A DNA stretch of 64,000 nt from Luteimonas sp. JM171 (GTDB taxonomy: Bacteria; Pseudomonadota; Gammaproteobacteria; Xanthomonadales; Xanthomonadaceae), in assembly GCF_001717465.1 (NCBI RefSeq), contig NZ_CP017074.1:885642-949641 (forward strand). Reading direction: 5' to 3'. Position numbers and translations under genes: made by a program. Below are positions 13,993-22,791 of the stretch, in pieces; the stretch's first letter is position 1; every line of letters starts with the position of its first letter. The notes below the pieces were generated by a model. That model was not told where the DNA came from. It was given only the letters and a program-made list of their open reading frames with translations, and ran no database searches.

Positions 13993-16900
13993 GTGCCTGC
14001 CGTGTCCGCGAGCCTTCTTTCCGTGTCCCCCCTGGCCTCGGCGCCCTCCCGCGCCGGGGTGACCGCCGCATGGAGCCGCGACGAATCCACCCACCTGCGC
14101 GAGCTGCTGGAGCAGGCGCGCATGCCCGATGCCGACCGCGAGGCGGTGCAGGTGGCCGCCACCGACCTGGTGCGCCGGGTGCGCGCGCGCGCGCTCGACC
14201 AGGGCGCGATCGAGGCGTTCATGCAGCAATACGACCTGGCCAGCGAGGAAGGCGTGCTGCTGATGTCGGTGGCCGAGGCGCTGCTGCGCATCCCCGATCC
14301 GGACACCACCGATGCGCTGATCCGCGACAAGCTGGGCGAGGCCGACTGGCGCCGGCACATGGGCAAGTCCGAGTCGATCCTGGTCAACGCCTCCACCTGG
14401 GGGCTGATGCTCACCGGCGAGCTGGTGGAGCTGGCCGACGAGACCCGGCGCGACGTGCGCGGCGCGTTCCGGCGCCTGATCAGCCGCGTGGGCGAGCCGG
14501 TGATCCGGCTGGCGGTGCGCCAGGCGATGCGGATCATGGGCCACCAGTTCGTGATGGGGCGCACGATCGGCGACGCGCTGGCGCGCAGCCGCAAGGGCAG
14601 CAACGCGAATTTCCGCTACTCCTTCGACATGCTCGGCGAGGCCGCGATGACCGCGCCCGACGCGGCCCGCTACATGGAGGCCTATCGGCGCGCGATCGAC
14701 GCCATCGGCGCCGGCGGGCCGTTCAAGGACGAGATCTCCGCGCCTTCCATCTCGGTCAAGCTCTCGGCCCTGCACCCGCGCTATGAATACGCCAAGCGCG
14801 AGCGCCTGCTCGAGGAGCTGGTGCCGCGGCTGCTGGAGCTGGCGCAGCTGGCGAAGCAGCGCGGCATCGGCCTGACCGTGGACGCCGAGGAGGCCGACCG
14901 CCTGGAACTGTCGATGGACGTGTTCGCCAAGGCCTGGATGGACCCATCGCTGGAGGGCTGGCACGGCTTTGGCATCGTGGTGCAGGCCTACCAGAAGCGC
15001 GCGCCGCGGGTGATCGACTGGACCGTTGAACTGGCCCGCGCGCACGGGCGCCGGATCCCGGTGCGGCTGGTCAAGGGCGCCTACTGGGACACCGAGATCA
15101 AGCGCTCGCAGGTGGATGGCCACCGCGGCTACCCGGTGTTCACGCGCAAGCCGAACACCGATGTCAGCTACCTCGCCTGCGCCCGCAAGCTGCTGGAGGC
15201 GGCCGACGCGGTGTACCCGATGTTCGCCACCCACAACGCGCACACCATCGCCGCGGTGCACCGGATGGCCAGGCTGTGGCTGCCGGCGGACGCGCCGCGC
15301 TCGGACGGCCACGCCTGGGAATTCCAGAAGCTGCACGGCATGGGCGACGACCTCTACGCCGAGGTGATGCCGGAAGACCGGCTCAACGTGCCGTGCCGGG
15401 TGTACGCGCCGGTGGGCCAGCACGAGGACCTGCTGCCGTACCTGGTGCGGCGCCTGCTCGAGAACGGGGCCAACTCCAGCTTCGTCAACCGCATCAGCGA
15501 TGAAGCGGTCTCGATCGAGGAGCTGGTGCGCGACCCGATCGAGACCGTCGAGGCCTACGCGGCCTCCCCCCACCCACACATTCCGCTGCCGGTCGACCTG
15601 TACCGCAGCCAGGGCGTCAACAGGAGCAATTCAATGGGCATCAACCTCAACCACGACGAGGACCTGCGCAAGCTGGCGGACGAGATGGCCGCCACCCCGG
15701 CGACCTGGTCGGCGCGGCCGCTGGTGCCGGGCGCGGACCCGTCGGGCGAGGCCATCAAGGTGACCAGCCCGGCCGACCGCCGCGTGGAGGTGGGCAGCTG
15801 GATCCCCGCCGACGAGGCGACCGTGCAGCGCGCGCTGGCCAACGCCGTGGCCGCTCATCCGGGCTGGGATGCCACCCCGGCCGCCTCGCGCGCCGCCATC
15901 CTCGAGCACGCCGCCGACCAGCTGGAGGCGCAGATTGGCAAGTTCATCGCCATGTGCACCCGCGAGGCCGGCAAGACCATCCCCGATGGCGTGGCCGAGG
16001 TGCGCGAGGCCGTGGACTTCCTGCGCTACTACGCCGCCCAGGCGCGGACCCTGTTCTCCCCCGCGGCGCTGCCCGGCCCGACCGGGGAATCCAACTCGCT
16101 GCACCTGGGCGGGCGCGGGGTGTTCGTGTGCATCAGTCCGTGGAACTTCCCGCTGGCCATCTTCATCGGCCAGGTGGCGGCGGCGCTGGCGGCCGGCAAC
16201 GCGGTGATCGCCAAGCCGGCCGAGCAGACCACCCTGGTGGGCTTTGAGGCGGTGAAGGTGCTGCACGAGGCGGGCGTGCCGCAGGACGTGCTGCAGTTCG
16301 TGCCCGGCGACGGCGCCACCGTGGGCACGGCGCTGACGAAGGACCCGCGCGTGGACGGCGTGGCCTTTACCGGCTCCACCTTCACCGCGCGCGCCATCAA
16401 CCGCGCCCTGGCCGCGCGCGACGCGGCGATCGGCATCCTGGTGGCCGAGACCGGCGGCCAGAACGCGCTCATCGCCGACTCCTCGGCCCTGCCCGAGCAG
16501 CTGGTGCGCGACGTGCTGGCCTCGGCCTTCACCTCGGCCGGCCAGCGCTGCTCGGCCGCGCGCATCCTGTTCGTGCAGGAAGACATCGCCGACAAGGTGA
16601 TCACCATGCTCGCCGGCGCCATGGCCGAGCTGCAGGTGGGCGATCCGGGCCTGCTCTCCACTGACGTGGGCCCGGTGATCGACGACGAGGCGCTGAAGAT
16701 GCTCGACGAGCACGCCGCGCGCATGGACAAGGAGGCGAAGCTGATCGCCCAGGCGCCGGCCCGGGACGGGCTGGAGCATGGCAGCTATTTCCTGCCCAGG
16801 GCCTGGGAGCTGAAGTCGCTCGACCAGCTCGACCACGAGAAGTTCGGCCCGGCCCTGCACGTGATCCGCTGGAAGTCGAGCCAGCTCGACCAGGTGATCG

Positions 16901-17187
16901 ATGCCATCACCGCCACCGGCTACGGCCTGACCCTGGGCATCCACTCGCGCATCGACGAGACCGTGGAGCACATCGTGTCGCGGGCGCGGGTGGGCAACGT
17001 CTACGTCAACCGCAACCAGATCGGCGCGGTGGTGGGCGTGCAGCCGTTCGGCGGCCGCGGCCTGTCCGGCACCGGCCCCAAGGCCGGCGGCCCGCACTAC
17101 CTGCCGCGCTTTGCCACCGAGAAGACGGTGACCATCGACACCACCGCCGCCGGCGGCAACGCCACGCTGCTGACGATGGACGAGTAA
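13993..17187 (+). CDS. putA: Bifunctional proline dehydrogenase / P5C dehydrogenase
   Basis: PutA oxidises proline to glutamate in two steps. This 1064-residue protein has the FAD-binding proline dehydrogenase barrel at about 165-470 (KLSALHPRYEYAKRERL, LVKGAYWDTEIKRSQ, FATHNAHT) and the NAD-dependent aldehyde dehydrogenase at about 570-1040, with catalytic Glu819 (AETGGQNA) and Cys853 (AGQRCSAA). The N-terminal ribbon-helix-helix repressor domain of E. coli PutA is absent, so it should not autoregulate. The start is a GTG at 13993; an earlier start is not supported by the family. Confidence 0.96.
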   Translation: MPAVSASLLSVSPLASAPSRAGVTAAWSRDESTHLRELLEQARMPDADREAVQVAATDLVRRVRARALDQGAIEAFMQQYDLASEEGVLLMSVAEALLRIPDPDTTDALIRDKLGEADWRRHMGKSESILVNASTWGLMLTGELVELADETRRDVRGAFRRLISRVGEPVIRLAVRQAMRIMGHQFVMGRTIGDALARSRKGSNANFRYSFDMLGEAAMTAPDAARYMEAYRRAIDAIGAGGPFKDEISAPSISVKLSALHPRYEYAKRERLLEELVPRLLELAQLAKQRGIGLTVDAEEADRLELSMDVFAKAWMDPSLEGWHGFGIVVQAYQKRAPRVIDWTVELARAHGRRIPVRLVKGAYWDTEIKRSQVDGHRGYPVFTRKPNTDVSYLACARKLLEAADAVYPMFATHNAHTIAAVHRMARLWLPADAPRSDGHAWEFQKLHGMGDDLYAEVMPEDRLNVPCRVYAPVGQHEDLLPYLVRRLLENGANSSFVNRISDEAVSIEELVRDPIETVEAYAASPHPHIPLPVDLYRSQGVNRSNSMGINLNHDEDLRKLADEMAATPATWSARPLVPGADPSGEAIKVTSPADRRVEVGSWIPADEATVQRALANAVAAHPGWDATPAASRAAILEHAADQLEAQIGKFIAMCTREAGKTIPDGVAEVREAVDFLRYYAAQARTLFSPAALPGPTGESNSLHLGGRGVFVCISPWNFPLAIFIGQVAAALAAGNAVIAKPAEQTTLVGFEAVKVLHEAGVPQDVLQFVPGDGATVGTALTKDPRVDGVAFTGSTFTARAINRALAARDAAIGILVAETGGQNALIADSSALPEQLVRDVLASAFTSAGQRCSAARILFVQEDIADKVITMLAGAMAELQVGDPGLLSTDVGPVIDDEALKMLDEHAARMDKEAKLIAQAPARDGLEHGSYFLPRAWELKSLDQLDHEKFGPALHVIRWKSSQLDQVIDAITATGYGLTLGIHSRIDETVEHIVSRARVGNVYVNRNQIGAVVGVQPFGGRGLSGTGPKAGGPHYLPRFATEKTVTIDTTAAGGNATLLTMDE

Positions 17188-17210
17188 CGGCACCGGTTAC
17201 CGTTTGGCGC

Positions 17211-17245
17211 ACAAAAAAAAGGCCCCGCCGGAGCGGGGCCTTTTT
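17211..17245. terminator. Bidirectional rho-independent terminator, putA / fadL
   Basis: The perfect stem GGCCCCGC (17221-17228) and GCGGGGCC (17233-17240) with a CGGA loop is flanked by A8 on one side and T5 on the other. It can therefore stop both putA (plus) and the convergent fadL-type gene (minus). Confidence 0.92.
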
Positions 17246-17264
17246 CATTGCGGTTGACCGCGGC

Positions 17265-18647
17265 TCAGAACCGGTACTGGGCCGAGACGCCGAACAGGTT
17301 GGCACCGCCGTCGTAGGCACCGGTCAGGCGCGCGCCGCCGCCGACGATGTCCAGCTCCGGGTCATCGCCAATGTGGATGCGCGTGTAGGCGCCGGTGATG
17401 TCCCAGTTCTCGGTGGCCTGCCAGGTGGCACCGATCGCGAACCAGGTGCGGTCTTCGTCCGGCATCCGCGGGGTGCGGTGCTGGAAGGCGACCGGCGACT
17501 CGTCGCGGCCGACGCCGCCGCGCAGGGTCCAGCGGTCGTTGAGCGCGTACTCGGCGCCGATGCTGTAGAACCAGCTGTCGTGCCAGTTGTAGTTCTCGAC
17601 CGAGTCGGGCTGCAGCGGGTTGCCGAACTGGATGCGCACCTCTTCCATCGAGCGCCACTTGGTCAGCCGGGCCTCGCCCATCAGCGACAGGCGGTCGGTG
17701 GCCTGCCAGGTTGCGCTGAAGGTGTGGGTGGCCGGCAGCACCAGCGTGGCGCCGCCCTCGGTATCGACGAACTGGCCGGTGGCGGCCAGGATCGGCGCGA
17801 CCTCCGACGGCACGGTGAAGTCGGCATCGCCCTCCACCTCGTGCTTGACCTCCGAGCGGTAGGCGTAGCCCAGCGACAGGGTGTCGATCGGGCGCATGTT
17901 CAGGCCGATCGTCCAGCCGATGCTGGTGTCGGTGCCGCTGACTTCAGCGAAGCCGTCGTTCTTCTGCGGTCCGTACGGGCCGGTGACCGGGTCGGGCTGG
18001 AAGCACAGCGGCTGGGTGGCCGGGTTGGCGCACAGCGAGCTGCCGAAGTCGATGGCGTTGGACAGGGTGACGTCCGAATGCTGGACGATCAGGCCGAAGC
18101 CGGCCGACACGCGCTCGGTGAGTTCCAGCGAGGCGGCCAGGGTCAGGTCGATCACGCGCACGTCGGACTCGACGGCGTGGTAGCGGCCCATCCAGTCCGG
18201 GTCGTACTCGGTGGCCAGGCCGAACGGCACGCTCACCATCGCGCCCAGGGTCAGGTACTCGAAGTCGCCGCTGAGCGGCACGATCAGCGACATCGCCGGC
18301 ACCGGGGTCAGGTCGCCGGCGTTGCCGCCGTCGCCGCCGGTGAGCGGCTGCTGCAGCGGGCTGCCCGCAGCCGCGGTGCCGCTGCCTTCGAACTCGAAGG
18401 ACAGGTCGATGGCGGTGACGTCGAACTGGAAGGTGCGCGCGTCGAAGGTCGACATCATGGCCGGGTTGTTGGCCACGACCGAGGCGTCGCCGATGGCCGA
18501 AGCGGAGCCAGCCATCGCGCGGCCCTGGGCCTTGACGCTGTTCTCGCGCAGCTCGAAGGCCGAGCCGTGGGCGGCGCCGGCGGCGGCGATGCCGGCGATG
18601 GCCAGGGCCAGCGCCGACAGCATGTGTTTGCGGGGTTGGGTGTTCAT
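17265..18647 (-). CDS. FadL/OmpP1-family outer membrane fatty-acid transporter
   Basis: FadL-type 14-strand barrels let long-chain fatty acids and other hydrophobic compounds through the outer membrane. The 460-residue protein has a signal peptide (cleavage after GAAHG) and the typical mature start SAFELRENSVKAQGRAMAGSAS with the plug-forming NPA motif (VANNPAMMS). It ends in the C-terminal aromatic YRF recognised by the outer-membrane assembly machinery. Substrate is not deducible. It faces putA over the shared terminator. Confidence 0.9.
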   Translation of the reverse strand: MNTQPRKHMLSALALAIAGIAAAGAAHGSAFELRENSVKAQGRAMAGSASAIGDASVVANNPAMMSTFDARTFQFDVTAIDLSFEFEGSGTAAAGSPLQQPLTGGDGGNAGDLTPVPAMSLIVPLSGDFEYLTLGAMVSVPFGLATEYDPDWMGRYHAVESDVRVIDLTLAASLELTERVSAGFGLIVQHSDVTLSNAIDFGSSLCANPATQPLCFQPDPVTGPYGPQKNDGFAEVSGTDTSIGWTIGLNMRPIDTLSLGYAYRSEVKHEVEGDADFTVPSEVAPILAATGQFVDTEGGATLVLPATHTFSATWQATDRLSLMGEARLTKWRSMEEVRIQFGNPLQPDSVENYNWHDSWFYSIGAEYALNDRWTLRGGVGRDESPVAFQHRTPRMPDEDRTWFAIGATWQATENWDITGAYTRIHIGDDPELDIVGGGARLTGAYDGGANLFGVSAQYRF

Positions 18648-18801
18648 TCTCTCTCCGTTGCTCGTGCGTTTTTCTGTTGTAGCGCGGCGGCGGCGCGCAC
18701 TATACCGTACCGCTGCGTGTGGTCACGCAATTTGCGACGCGGATCACCCAACCCGTTGGCTGAACAGGTATCTTGGCGCTCCCGCGCCCGCGTACGCCCG
18801 C

Positions 18802-19491
18802 ATGTTCGTCTCCATCCCGACCCACGCGCGCCCGACCCTGCGCTGGGCCACCCCGGCCCTGTTCGGGCTGCTGTGGCTGGCCTACCTGTGGGCCAGCGTG
18901 TACCCCGACAGCGTGCGCCACGACCTGCTGCTGGAGTGGGGCACGCTCAGCGGCGGGCTGGCGCCGGGCAGTGTGCTGCACTGGTCGCAGCCGGAGAACT
19001 GGCTGCGGCTGCTGAGCGCGCTGTTCCTGCATGCCGACTGGGCCCACCTGCTGGGCAACCTGGTGTTCCTGCTGATCTTCGGCCTGCCGGCCGAGCGGGT
19101 GATGGGGCCGTGGCGCTTTTTGGCCCTGTTCCTGGTGGGCGGGGCGTTTGCCAACTTTGCCGCGGCGCTGGCCATCGGCACGCCCGACCGGCTGATCATC
19201 GGCGCCAGCGGGGCGGTCTCGGCCATCATCGGCGCCTACCTGGCCCTGTTCCCGCGGGCGCGGCTGGGGGTGGTGCTGCCGCTGGGGCTGTTCCTGGAGT
19301 TCGTGCGCGCCCCGGCCTCGCTGCTGATCGGCATCTGGGCGCTGCTGCAGGTGGTGTTTGCCTACGTGGGGCCGGCCTTCGGCACGGTGGCGTGGGCGGC
19401 GCACGTGGCGGGGTTCGTGTTTGGCGCCGTTTTCGCCCTGGCCTCGCGCCGCGCCATCGCCCGGCGGCTGCGCCGGCTGCAAGGTTACTGA
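18802..19491 (+). CDS. Rhomboid-family intramembrane serine protease
   Basis: The 229-residue protein has about six to seven transmembrane helices. The rhomboid Ser-His dyad is present: Ser136 in GASGAVSA and His201 in AAHVAGFVFG. The loop motif HADWAHLLGN (His82, Asn86) supplies the usual oxyanion residues. It should cleave membrane protein segments; the substrate is unknown. An ATG at 18802 gives a standard start; the frame is open upstream but without family residues. The DUF1820 gene follows after 26 bases. Confidence 0.9.
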   Translation: MFVSIPTHARPTLRWATPALFGLLWLAYLWASVYPDSVRHDLLLEWGTLSGGLAPGSVLHWSQPENWLRLLSALFLHADWAHLLGNLVFLLIFGLPAERVMGPWRFLALFLVGGAFANFAAALAIGTPDRLIIGASGAVSAIIGAYLALFPRARLGVVLPLGLFLEFVRAPASLLIGIWALLQVVFAYVGPAFGTVAWAAHVAGFVFGAVFALASRRAIARRLRRLQGY

Positions 19492-19504
19492 GCCGGGCCG
19501 GCCC

Positions 19505-19510
19505 TATAAT
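19505..19510 (+). promoter_or_regulatory. -10 element directly before the DUF1820 gene
   Basis: A perfect TATAAT ends eight bases before the ATG at 19518. Transcription from it would begin about one base before the start codon, giving a leaderless or nearly leaderless message. No clear -35 is seen. Confidence 0.45.
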
Positions 19511-19517
19511 GCCGGCC

Positions 19518-19838
19518 ATGTCCAGACCGCTTTACAAAGTCACCTTCCTCAGCCTCGGCAAGGTCTACGAGCTGTACGCGCGCCAGGTCAGCAGCGGCAG
19601 CCTGTGGGGCTTCACCGAGGTGGGCGAACTGGTGTTCGACGTGCACGACGGGATCGTGGTGGATCCCACCGAGGAGCGCCTGCGCGACGAGTTCGGCAAC
19701 ACCAAGGTGCTGCACCTGCCGATGCAGAGCGTGCTGCGGATCGAGGAAGTGGAGAAGAAGGGGCAGTCGGCGATCCGCGACGCCGCCAGCGGCGAGAAGG
19801 TGATCACGCCCTTCCCCATGCCCGCCAAGCCGCGCTGA
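19518..19838 (+). CDS. DUF1820 family protein
   Basis: The 106-residue cytosolic protein matches the DUF1820 family by its start SRPLYKVTFLSLGKVYELYARQV and the block GELVFD.H.GIVVDPTEERLRDEF, ending in HLPMQSVLRIEEVEKKG. The family is widespread in gamma- and betaproteobacteria with no established function. No ribosome site is evident; the perfect TATAAT just upstream suggests a leaderless transcript. Confidence 0.88.
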   Translation: MSRPLYKVTFLSLGKVYELYARQVSSGSLWGFTEVGELVFDVHDGIVVDPTEERLRDEFGNTKVLHLPMQSVLRIEEVEKKGQSAIRDAASGEKVITPFPMPAKPR

Positions 19839-19859
19839 GCGCGGCCGGGCAGGGGCGGG

Positions 19860-21455
19860 TCAGGGTGCCGGCTCGGGCTCGGGTTCCGACTCGGATTCCG
19901 GCTCGGATTCCGGCTCCGGCTCCGGGTCTGACGCGGGTTCGGGGCCGGCTTCCTGTTCCGCTTCGGTGACTGCTTCCGGTTCGGTGCCTGCTTCACTGTC
20001 GCCATCGGCCCCCGCGTCAGGGGCGGCCGGCGCGGGCTGCGGGCGCGGCGGCGCGCCGGGCTGCATGTATTTCAGCTCCTCCAGCGCGGCCTCGATGGGG
20101 CCGTCGCCGGGAAGCACGTCGCCGGCACCGGCGCCCGGCAGGCCTTCCTCCTCGCCCTCCAGGTGGCCCGGCAGCGAAGCCTCGGAGCGGTCCATCGCCA
20201 GCGTGGGGCCCTGGGAATCCGGCTGCAGCACCACGTCCGGGTCGATGCCGCGGGCCTGGATCGAGCGGCCGCTGGGCGTGTAGTAGCGCGCGGTGGTGAG
20301 CTTGACCGAGTCGCCGTTGTCCAGCGGCAGCACGGTCTGCACCGAGCCCTTGCCGAAGGTGCGGCTGCCGATGATGCGGGCCCGGCCGTGGTCGCCCAAC
20401 GCGCCGGCCAGCACCTCGGACGCGCTGGCCGAGCCGGCGTCCACGATCACCACCACCGGCGCGCCGTTGAGCAGGTCGCCAGCCGTGGCCGAGAACTCGG
20501 TTTCGCTGATCGGGTGGCGCCCGCGGGTGCTGACGATGCGGCCCTCGTCCAGCAGCTCGTCGGCGATCTGCACCGCCGGGGTGAGCAGCCCGCCGGGGTT
20601 GCTGCGCAGGTCGAGCACCAGCCCGCGCAGCGGCCCGTCCTGCTGGAGCTCGGCGACCTGGCGCTGGAAGTCGTTGGCCGTTTCCACCTGGAACGCGCTT
20701 ACCCGCACGTAGGCGTAGCCGGGCTCGAGCATGCGCCCGCGCACGCTGGTGATGCGGATCTCCTCGCGCTCCACCGTGACCTCGATCGGCCCGGCCTCGT
20801 CTTCGCGCATGATGGTCATGGAAACGCTGGTCCCGGCCGCGCCCCGCAAGGGCCCCGCCCCGTCGTGGCTGGCGGGGGTGAGCGGCTCGCCGTCGACGGC
20901 GATGATGACGTCGCCCGAGCGGATGCCGGCGCGCGCGGCCGGGGTGTCGTCGATCGGCGCCACCACCCGCATCGAGCCATCGGGCAGGCGCACCACCTCC
21001 ACGCCGATGCCGCCATAGGCGCCGGTGGTGCTTTCATCAAACGCGCGGGCGTCGTCGCCGGAGAGGTAGGCGCTGTGCGGGTCCAGGTCCAGCAGCAGCC
21101 CGCGGATCGCCGACTGCATCAGCTCCGCATCCTCGACCGGGTCCACGTAGGCCTCCTTGACCGCGTTGTAAACGGCGACGAAGCGGTGGATCTCGCGCAG
21201 CGGCACGCGGCTGTCGCTGCCCTCCGCGCCGGCGTCGGCTTCGGCTTCCAGCCCGGCGTCAGGATCTTCCCCGGGCGCGGTTTCTTCTTCGGCCGCGTCC
21301 GCAGGCCCGGGCGTGTCTTCCTCCGGCTGCGCAGGCGGCTGGTCGGGCGGCGCGGTAGCGGGTTCGGTCTCCTGCACCCGCTGCGCCGGCGGCTCCCCGG
21401 CGTGCAGCGGCGCCAGCAGCAGGCAGGCAATGGCGATGGGGAACAGACGACGCAT
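19860..21455 (-). CDS. S41 carboxy-terminal processing protease with acidic tail
   Basis: CtpA-type proteases trim periplasmic proteins from the C-terminus. The 531-residue form from ATG 21455 has a signal peptide, a Pro/Glu-rich linker (about 20-75), a PDZ domain (about 135-225, GIGVEV...DDTPAARAGIRSGDVIIAVDG) and the peptidase core with Ser in DAGSASASEVLAGAL and Lys in SRTFGKGSVQT. The last 110 residues are low complexity, ending in alternating PEPE/SESE. It is the third gene after gpmI and envC, a common gammaproteobacterial order. Confidence 0.93.
   Translation of the reverse strand: MRRLFPIAIACLLLAPLHAGEPPAQRVQETEPATAPPDQPPAQPEEDTPGPADAAEEETAPGEDPDAGLEAEADAGAEGSDSRVPLREIHRFVAVYNAVKEAYVDPVEDAELMQSAIRGLLLDLDPHSAYLSGDDARAFDESTTGAYGGIGVEVVRLPDGSMRVVAPIDDTPAARAGIRSGDVIIAVDGEPLTPASHDGAGPLRGAAGTSVSMTIMREDEAGPIEVTVEREEIRITSVRGRMLEPGYAYVRVSAFQVETANDFQRQVAELQQDGPLRGLVLDLRSNPGGLLTPAVQIADELLDEGRIVSTRGRHPISETEFSATAGDLLNGAPVVVIVDAGSASASEVLAGALGDHGRARIIGSRTFGKGSVQTVLPLDNGDSVKLTTARYYTPSGRSIQARGIDPDVVLQPDSQGPTLAMDRSEASLPGHLEGEEEGLPGAGAGDVLPGDGPIEAALEELKYMQPGAPPRPQPAPAAPDAGADGDSEAGTEPEAVTEAEQEAGPEPASDPEPEPESEPESESEPEPEPAP
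19866..19940 (-). repeat. Low-complexity Glu-Pro/Glu-Ser coding repeat
   Basis: Near-perfect hexamer units (GGCTCGGATTCC-like on the plus strand) encode the EPEPESEPES tail of the S41 protease. The tract could vary in length by slippage. Confidence 0.7.
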
Positions 21456-21549
21456 GCACACGGCTCCGGAAGGACTGGGCGCGCGGCCGCACGGCGGTCG
21501 CGGACGGGCCTGATTATGCACGCGGGGCGATCGGCGCCGCAGCGCCGGG

Positions 21550-22791
21550 TCAGCGCCGCTGCAGCCAGCTGGAGGGATCGATCGGCTTGCCGTCGCGGCG
21601 CAGCTCGAAGTACAGCGCCGGCTGGCCCTGGCCACCGGAGTTGCCGACGCTGGCCACCGCATCACCGCGCGACACCCGGTCGCCGACCTCGCGCAGCAGC
21701 GCATCGTTGTGCGCATACAGGCTCATGTGGCCGTTGCCATGGTCGATGATGACGATCAGGCCATAGCCGGTCATCCATTCGCTGAAGACCACGGTGCCAT
21801 CGGCCACCGCCTGCACCGGGGTGCCGGCCGGCGCCCCGATCAGCACGCCCGAGCTCTTGCGCCCGTCGGGCATGGTGGCGTTGAAGCCCGCCAGCAGGCT
21901 GCCGGCCACCGGCCAGCCCAGGCCGCCGACCTGGATCGGCGCGCCGCGCGCAACCTGCGCCGGCGCGCGCCGGGGCGCGCGGATGCGGCCGTCGCCCGCC
22001 TCGTGGGCCGCGCGCTCGGCGCGGGCGCGCTCTTCGGCTTCGCGGGCCGCGGCCCGGGCAGCGGCGGCACGCAGCTGTTCGATGACGTTCTCCAGCGCGC
22101 CCGCATCCCGGCCCAGCCGCTTTTCCCGCTCCTGGCGGTCGCCGTACTGCGCCTCGAGCTCGGCCAGCTGGCTGGCACGCTCGCCGCGCTCGCGCTCCAG
22201 GCCGGCAAGCTGGGCGGCCTGGCGCTCACGCTCGGTTTCCAGCGCCGCGGTGCGCTCGGCAATCTCGGTTTCTACCGCGTCCAGCTCCTCCAGTTCATGC
22301 GCCAGCGCCTGGATGCGGCCGGCGTGCTCCGCCTGCAGGTAGCGGTGGTAGGCGAGCATGCGGTTGGCATCGCCCACCCGGTCCTGGGCCAGCAGCAGCT
22401 TGAGCGCGGCATGATCGCCAATGGCATAGGCGGCGCGCAGCAGCACCGCGAGTTCCTCGCGCTGGCTGCCCAGGCGCGCGGCCAGTTCGCCGCGCCGCGC
22501 GCCCAGCTCCGCCAGCGCCAGTTCCTCGGCCTCGATCCGGGCCCGGGTTTCGTGCAGGGCGCGGGTGGACGCGGCCACCCGCTCATCCGCCTCGCGCAGC
22601 GCGCGCGCGGCCTCGCCGCGCCGGCCTTCCAGCCGGCGGCGCTCTGCCGCAACTTCCTCAAGCTCCTTCTTGACCCGCTGCAGGCGCTGCTCGGCCTGGC
22701 GCTGGTCGTCCTGGGCCGGCGCGGGCATGGCGGCGAGCGCCAGCGCGGCGGCCAGGAGCAGCAGCGCGTGGCGCAGGCCGGCCACGGGCAT
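21550..22791 (-). CDS. envC: EnvC-like amidase activator (degenerate M23/LytM domain)
   Basis: EnvC activates the cell-division amidases AmiA/AmiB from the periplasm. The 413-residue protein has a signal peptide (to APAQ), a long coiled coil (about 28-260) and a C-terminal LytM domain (about 290-410). The zinc ligands of active M23 peptidases are missing: the HxGxD position reads SSGVLIG and the HLHFE position reads ALYFE. That loss is typical of EnvC and indicates a regulator, not an enzyme. Its ATG overlaps the gpmI stop, as in the gpmM-envC arrangement of E. coli. Confidence 0.9.
   Translation of the reverse strand: MPVAGLRHALLLLAAALALAAMPAPAQDDQRQAEQRLQRVKKELEEVAAERRRLEGRRGEAARALREADERVAASTRALHETRARIEAEELALAELGARRGELAARLGSQREELAVLLRAAYAIGDHAALKLLLAQDRVGDANRMLAYHRYLQAEHAGRIQALAHELEELDAVETEIAERTAALETERERQAAQLAGLERERGERASQLAELEAQYGDRQEREKRLGRDAGALENVIEQLRAAAARAAAREAEERARAERAAHEAGDGRIRAPRRAPAQVARGAPIQVGGLGWPVAGSLLAGFNATMPDGRKSSGVLIGAPAGTPVQAVADGTVVFSEWMTGYGLIVIIDHGNGHMSLYAHNDALLREVGDRVSRGDAVASVGNSGGQGQPALYFELRRDGKPIDPSSWLQRR

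Noticed and set aside
15500..15763. Extra ORFs inside putA in other frames
   Set aside because: They are arginine/alanine-rich shadow frames in a GC-rich gene with a clear continuous PutA reading frame.
17373..19838. 821-residue plus-strand ORF over the FadL-type gene and the rhomboid gene
   Set aside because: Only its last 106 codons (DUF1820 gene) are real; the rest is antisense to the outer membrane protein or in a shadow frame of the rhomboid protease.
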